DNA from: Stenogyne calaminthoides | Lineage: Eukaryota > Streptophyta > Magnoliopsida > Lamiales > Lamiaceae | Reading direction: 5' to 3' | NCBI GenBank assembly: GCA_037126765.1 | Contig: JBBCBC010000001.1 | Location: 25,032,804 to 25,096,803 of the forward strand | Length of the DNA stretch: 64,000 bases | In this document: piece by piece, positions 59,343 to 64,000 of the stretch | How the letters are laid out: the number at the start of each line of letters is the position of its first letter | Numbering within the stretch: position 1 is the first letter of the stretch | Made by a program: the position numbers and the translations under genes | Notes under the pieces: generated by a model | What the model saw: only the letters and a program-made list of their open reading frames with translations | The model's database searches: none | What the model was told of the DNA's origin: nothing

Positions 59343-60916
59343 TGTTGGGAAATTTAGAGTTTGATGAAAGTTCCAAAACACATGTAATAGGACCAGTCAG
59401 ACCTGTTAGCTGACTGAAGTTTTTAAATACCAGTTATAAGATGACCAGTTGATAATCATTGTATAGAACAACTGATGTATAAGATAGGTCACATATTGAG
59501 GGGGAACTCAATATGTATAGGTCAGATCAAAAGATCAGCTGAGAAGAACAAAAGACCAGCTGAAGTCAGAAAGACAAAAGATCAGACGATCTGATAAAGT
59601 CAGATAAATCAGAGTGAAGTCATGAAGCTCAAATTCAGAAGACCTGAAGATCAGATGACTACCAGAAGATCAGACCAAAAGACCTACATCAGTCAAGTCT
59701 GCTAGTTGAGCTAAGACAACTGGCACCAGAAGACTCTACCAGGTAGACTGATCAGTTGTAAATGATCAGGTCAGCTCACACCAGGTGGTAACTGATGTTT
59801 CACCAAGTCATACGTTGTTGATCTGGACAAGAAGAATGTTAACTTTAGTTGGTAGAACAAACACTGAAAAGTGCTCTTGTTAACCAATGAGAACAAGACA
59901 CGTATGAACAGAGCCGACAATACGGTATTTGGTGCTGCTTGGTCAAGCGGATATAAAAGACAACTATTCATGCTTTCGGCCATGCCGTCCCTGAAGCACG
60001 TCACATCAAATCCTACATATCTACCAAATATAGCCGGAAATTCAAATTGCTTTCCAACGGCTCTTTGATTTTGGGGTCTATAAATATGGGATTCCTCTTC
60101 AGAGTGAAGACGGCGGAAATTATCAAGAAGCTCATACTATAGCCAAATTTCCGCACGAAGAACACAACCTTGAAGATTATTTTCTAAAGTGTTCATCCCA
60201 TAGTTCTTAGCACATAAGTCTCATTCTCTAGCTGTTAGGCTACTTAAACACTAGGATAGATTTCAAGTTGGAACAAACAACAAATCTTACCCAAAACCCA
60301 AAGTTAGGTTAAGTTTGTTTTGCAAGATTTCAGACTAGGGTTTCTAGTTCTGATTTCTGGGATCGGTTGAGTGAGAACTCTATAAATATCTGTTGGTGTA
60401 ATGTGTTGGAATAACACAATAAACTAAGTCCAAGTTGGTTAAGTTGGTTAAGTTGGTGCCCCTTGTGTTAGGGAAGAGTGGACGTAGGACTGGTTGTCCG
60501 AACCACTATAAATCTTGTGTGCATTTACTTGTTTGATTAACTGCTTTACACTATTGCACACAACTTGATCAAATCTGCATACATATTCTGAGTTAGGATC
60601 AGCTAGCACCAAGCTACTGATCTGATCAGATTGACTCCATAGTCAGCTGATTGAAAACAATTTCGGAATCTGATTTGTTATAATCTGGTTTTTCACACGG
60701 GTATAAACTAGCTTCCGCATAATCAGTTAAACTGATAGACACCGAACTGATCTGCCCTCAGGCGATCAGTAAGTTGGATATCAGTCCAAACTGATTCACT
60801 TGCACTCTGATCAGGCAAACTGCAATCACACCTGATTTGCACGAAAAAATTTCCAGAAGTCTATTCACCCCTCCCCTCTAGACTTCTGCCCTCACAAAAC
60901 CCGTTGGGGACCTACA
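59343..60916 (+). repeat. 5' LTR of element H
   Basis: tgttgggaaatttagag ... gttggggacctaca, 1574 bp. TATA box tataaata at 60079-60086. Short direct repeats aagttggtt lie near 60432-60457, and gatcag/cagctgat phrases fill 59520-59770. Confidence 0.9.
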
Positions 60917-60918
60917 AG

Positions 60919-60930
60919 TGGTATCAGAGC
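60919..60930 (+). other. Primer-binding site of element H
   Basis: tggtatcagagc, two bases after the LTR; complementary to initiator tRNA-Met. Confidence 0.95.
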
Positions 60931-61053
60931 AGTGGTTCTATGGACCACTGGCTTTGAATATCATCGGTTCTTAAGGAAGAACCTTTGTGGTCACTTGAAC
61001 TGATCTTGAAAAACCATTTTAAAATCTCATTTGTTTTCAAACTCACGATCAGC

Positions 61054-62732
61054 ATGGATAATACTTCGGGTATGTATCATGATTTGCCTAAATTTTCCAT
61101 TGATGAGTATGCAGACTGGACAATATACATGAGCAACCATCTGGGATCAATAAGCAGTAGGATGATGGAAGTTCTTGAACGAGGACCCATCATCATCTAC
61201 TATGACAACCCAGCTGTAGGAGGTGATCCAGACTTTCCAGTTGGAAGCCTTGTCAGTAAGAGTCCTGCCCTGATGGATGCTGAAGAAAGAAAGTTGTACA
61301 CTCTGTATACGATAGCCAGGCACATAATCATGAAGACGATGGACAAGATAACCAGCGAAAAGATAAAGTATCTCAAGACAGCCAAACAGATGTGGGATAT
61401 GCTTGCTGAAATGTGTGTAGGAAATGATCTGATTAAAGATAGCAGATTGCAAGCTGAACTGGTGAAATTTGAGAAACTTAAGATGCTTCCAAATGAAACC
61501 ATCAATGAGCTCGATGGAAGAATCACCATGTCAGTCAACAATCTACGAGAACTTGGATGTGAAATGTCAGATAAAGATATCAACTACAAGATCTTGAGAT
61601 CTCTGACTAAGAAGTGGGATATGAAAGTCACAGTAATAAAGGATTGTCAAGATATTGACAAGATGAAGCCAAGCAACCTGTTCCTGAGCCTTAAAGCCTA
61701 TGAGTTCGATCTGATCGAAAGAGGGCAAGAAGAAGAAGACGAGTCGCCTGCTGAAGCCACACCTGCCACATCAAAATCAGTTGCATTCAAGGCAGCCATC
61801 AGCAACTCAAAGTCTACTGAACCTGTTGGAAATATTATAAGCCAAACTGAACAGATTGCCTTGCTAACCAGAAAACTTGAAAAATTTAACATTCAACTTG
61901 GTAAGTATCGTAGATTTTACAGGGACTATCAAAATAGCAGAGGAAGAGATAGTAGGCCAGCCGACTGATCTCCAGAAAGGACCAGATCTGATGACTGAAG
62001 AAATGATCATAGAGAAGATCGCAGAGAAGATAAGAAAAGAGATGATCGATCTGATGAAAGGAGAGACAACATATCAGAAAGGAGAAACTCAGACTACAAT
62101 CAGACAGGTAAGTCACCTGACAGATTCTATAGACAGAATGACTCACCTGGAAGAAGAAGTTCCGTGGATCGTGGAGCATGTTTCAACTGTGAGAAACCAG
62201 GTCATTACAGCGCAGATTGCCCAGACCTGACACCAAAAGAAAGAGAAGAGAAGTGAAACAGAAAGAGCAACGCTGTAGAGACAGGAAAGCCATGGTTGCT
62301 GATACATCTGGAATTGATGATTCTTACCTGCCTTCTGAGGATTCAGGCTACTCATCTGTAGAAGACTTCTGCCTGATAAGTAATGCTGATGAATTCTACC
62401 ACTACGATGATCTGATATTCTCTTCTGATGATGAAATCTGTTTGATGGCAAAAGAAGAAGATCAAACTGAGGTAATATCTAAATCTTCTATGTTTTCTAA
62501 TTCCACACCAACTATGATTAGCACACCTGCTGGAGAGATTGGCTTGCAGCTCTATTCTGAGCAATTGCTTGATGAACTCTCTACTGCAGTAGACACTTAT
62601 ACAATAGTGGAAGCTAAAAACGATAAGCTAAGGATTGAAAATACTCAGCTTGTTAAGGAAAATGTTGTCAGTAAAGCAGCTGAACTAAAATCGGCTGAAG
62701 CTGCTCGAAGAACTGAAACTTCTGAAAGTTAA
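61054..62732 (+). pseudogene. Element H gag
   Basis: Start ATG 61054 (MDNTSGMYHDLPKFSIDEYA); an in-frame upstream ATG at 60985 is leader. Gag core: KLYTLYTIARHIIMKTMDKI, then ETINELDGRITMSVNNLREL and ILRSLTKKWDMKVTVIKD (UBN2-type gag of copia). The first stop TGA is at 61966-61968 and another follows near 61995; both read as Arg CGA to TGA changes. In the same frame beyond them the zinc knuckle is intact: CFNCEKPGHYSADC (62179-62220). A frameshift follows near 62265, after which the acidic tail continues (62270-62732) with SDDEICLMAKEEDQTE and a coiled-coil end. Gag would package RNA; it is now broken. Confidence 0.9.
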
Positions 62733-63651
62733 TCCTTCTGATCAGGAGAAGCAGATTAAGGAACAACTAGCTATCAATAAACAGCAAGCTGGTGATTTTA
62801 AAATCCTTCAGGCTAAGTTTGATGAACTCTTCCGACTACATGAGAGTCTGAAATTAACTGAGGATAGTTTAAGTAAGAAAATACAGGTTTTCACAAAATC
62901 TTATAAAACCGTTCAGGATATGAACAACTATTTTCGTACGACAACTAATAAGAAGGGAATTGGGTATGAAAACCCTTCTACATCCTCAAAAGCTCCGTCT
63001 GATTCACTTTAGAAAAGTGTAATCAAACGAGTTTCTGTTATAGATACACATAAAGCTAAAACTGTATCAGATAAGGGGAACATACCAGCTGAACAGGTAA
63101 AACAGATGCCTAATCAGAAAGGGAACATAAATGGACCCCAACTGATCAAGCATCAGCTGAGGAATCAACAGAAGAATCCAGTTCTTCTGAAGAGACCTCA
63201 ACCTAATCAACAGATTATGTATCAGAAAAGATAACCTCTCAAAGGGAAATCTGATCTGAAACCTAATCAGGTCAAGCTGCCTAACAGGCAAGCCAAAGGT
63301 AAACTGCTAAGACCACCTATGCCAAAAAGATATGAATCTTTTAATGGTAGCAGTCGTACCTACCCTTATAATCAGAAACCTAGGGCTGCTGCACCTGAGC
63401 CCCACTGGGTTAAAAGAAGACAAACAGCAAGGAAAAATCCCAAGTCTTCTGATTCACCCTAGGCTCGCACAAATAATCATACTGATCAGAATGCATATGA
63501 AGAGATGTATGATTATGTAGATGTTTATTGGAGACAAATCAGGCCTTCTGATCTATCTGATTACAATAGAAGTGACCTGTTTGTATTGATCCCTAAAACC
63601 AACTCTAACCCCTCAGGACCCAATCCAAAAGGGGTACCTAAAGCCTGATTT
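62733..63651 (+). pseudogene. Element H gag C-terminal tail
   Basis: A continuing low-complexity basic and Gln/Lys/Pro-rich tail with several stops and a frameshift near 62730. It includes KRVSVIDTHKAKTVSDKGNI and RQAKGKLLRPPMPKRYESFN. It ends with PNPKGVPKA then TGA (63646-63648), corresponding to the NWVPKN-TGA end of E2 gag, so a stop at this gag-pol border is common to both elements. Confidence 0.75.
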
Positions 63652-64000
63652 GATTGCAGGTTCGCGTGGGTTTGGCCAACAAGGGAGGTGTACAAGCAAC
63701 TATCTGGTACATCGATAGTGGATGCTCAAGGCACATGACTGGAAGCAAACATCTCCTTAGCTCTTACACAGAACAAGAAGGCCCACGTGTACTCTTTGGT
63801 GATGATAACTTTAGTTTTACCAGAGGATTCGGAACCTTAGAGAATGATGATGTACAGGTTACTGGAGTCTCGTATGTCGAAGGTTTAAAGCATAACCTGT
63901 TATCAGTTTCACAATTCTGTTGTTATCTGTCTTTGAAGGAACCAACTGAAGTAGAAGAAGCTCTACAAGATGCAAACTGGATTCTAGCCATGCAAGAAGA
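63652..64000 (+). pseudogene. Element H protease fused to RT start; integrase deleted
   Basis: Protease: WYIDSGCSRHMTGSKHLLSS with active DSG (63714-63722), then GVSYVEGLKHNLLSVSQFC (to about 63923). Directly after comes LKEPTEVEEALQDANWILAM, the N-terminal edge of copia RT. GAG-pre-integrase and the whole integrase, normally over 1.5 kb, are missing. Pol is in a different frame from the gag tail. Such an element cannot integrate with its own enzyme. Confidence 0.85.

Larger units (their letters stand above)
59343..64000 (+). mobile_element. Element H: Sirevirus-like copia element, running off the window
   Basis: 5' LTR, primer site, gag with zinc knuckle and acidic tail, protease, then a jump straight to RT with no integrase. 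Gag style (CLMAKEE, long tail, VPKA boundary) matches E2. The 3' end is outside the window. Confidence 0.9.

Overview
This is nuclear DNA of a flowering plant, probably a eudicot. It is AT-rich and made almost wholly of Ty1/copia LTR retrotransposons, with TG...CA long terminal repeats (LTRs), initiator-Met tRNA primer sites, 5-bp target duplications and pol in the order protease, integrase, reverse transcriptase (RT), RNase H. No tRNA, rRNA, CRISPR or intact host gene was found. The species cannot be named from the sequence. Element letters are mine. Layout: 1-490 is part of an LTR (J, minus) rich in short tandem repeats, and 491-825 is an old LTR scrap plus flank. Element A (826-8585, plus) is complete end to end (target duplication ctttg, 821-825 and 8586-8590) but has no gag and a ruined pol. 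8591-10016 is unique-looking DNA with remains of a spliced gene. 10017-57610 is one old minus-strand element, B, opened by later insertions. Nesting: B holds a solo LTR C (12148-14005, plus; duplication aaaat) and element D (15725-53516, minus; gaata/ggata). D holds a solo LTR E1 (18741-20514, plus), a full 14.5-kb Sirevirus-like element E2 (20847-35342, plus; tgatc on both sides), a small inverted-repeat element (35793-36176), the 3' part of element F (from 36462, minus), and, inside D's own 5' LTR, a complete element G (44183-53393, minus; tatat on both sides). B, C, D, F and G are one family with about 1.7-1.85 kb LTRs. E1 and E2 are a second family. 57611-58590 holds a 166-bp tandem duplication inside a possible non-autonomous DNA transposon, and 58591-59342 is unassigned. 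From 59343 to the window end lies another Sirevirus-like element, H (plus), whose integrase has been deleted. How the parts work together: each element would be transcribed from a TATA box in its LTR and primed by tRNA-Met at the site beside the 5' LTR. None looks autonomous now. G is the best preserved (intact zinc knuckle, DTG protease, DDE integrase, YVDD) but has at least three stop codons, one of them at the same RT codon as a stop in B. The most notable items are a ~3.6-kb accessory coding region after pol in E2 with its own plant-like promoter, a CAG/CTG-to-CG style alteration over much of E2 that may be a sequencing artefact, a duplicated polypurine tract region in B, D, F and G, and a palindrome-bearing repeated module just upstream of the TATA box in that family's LTRs.
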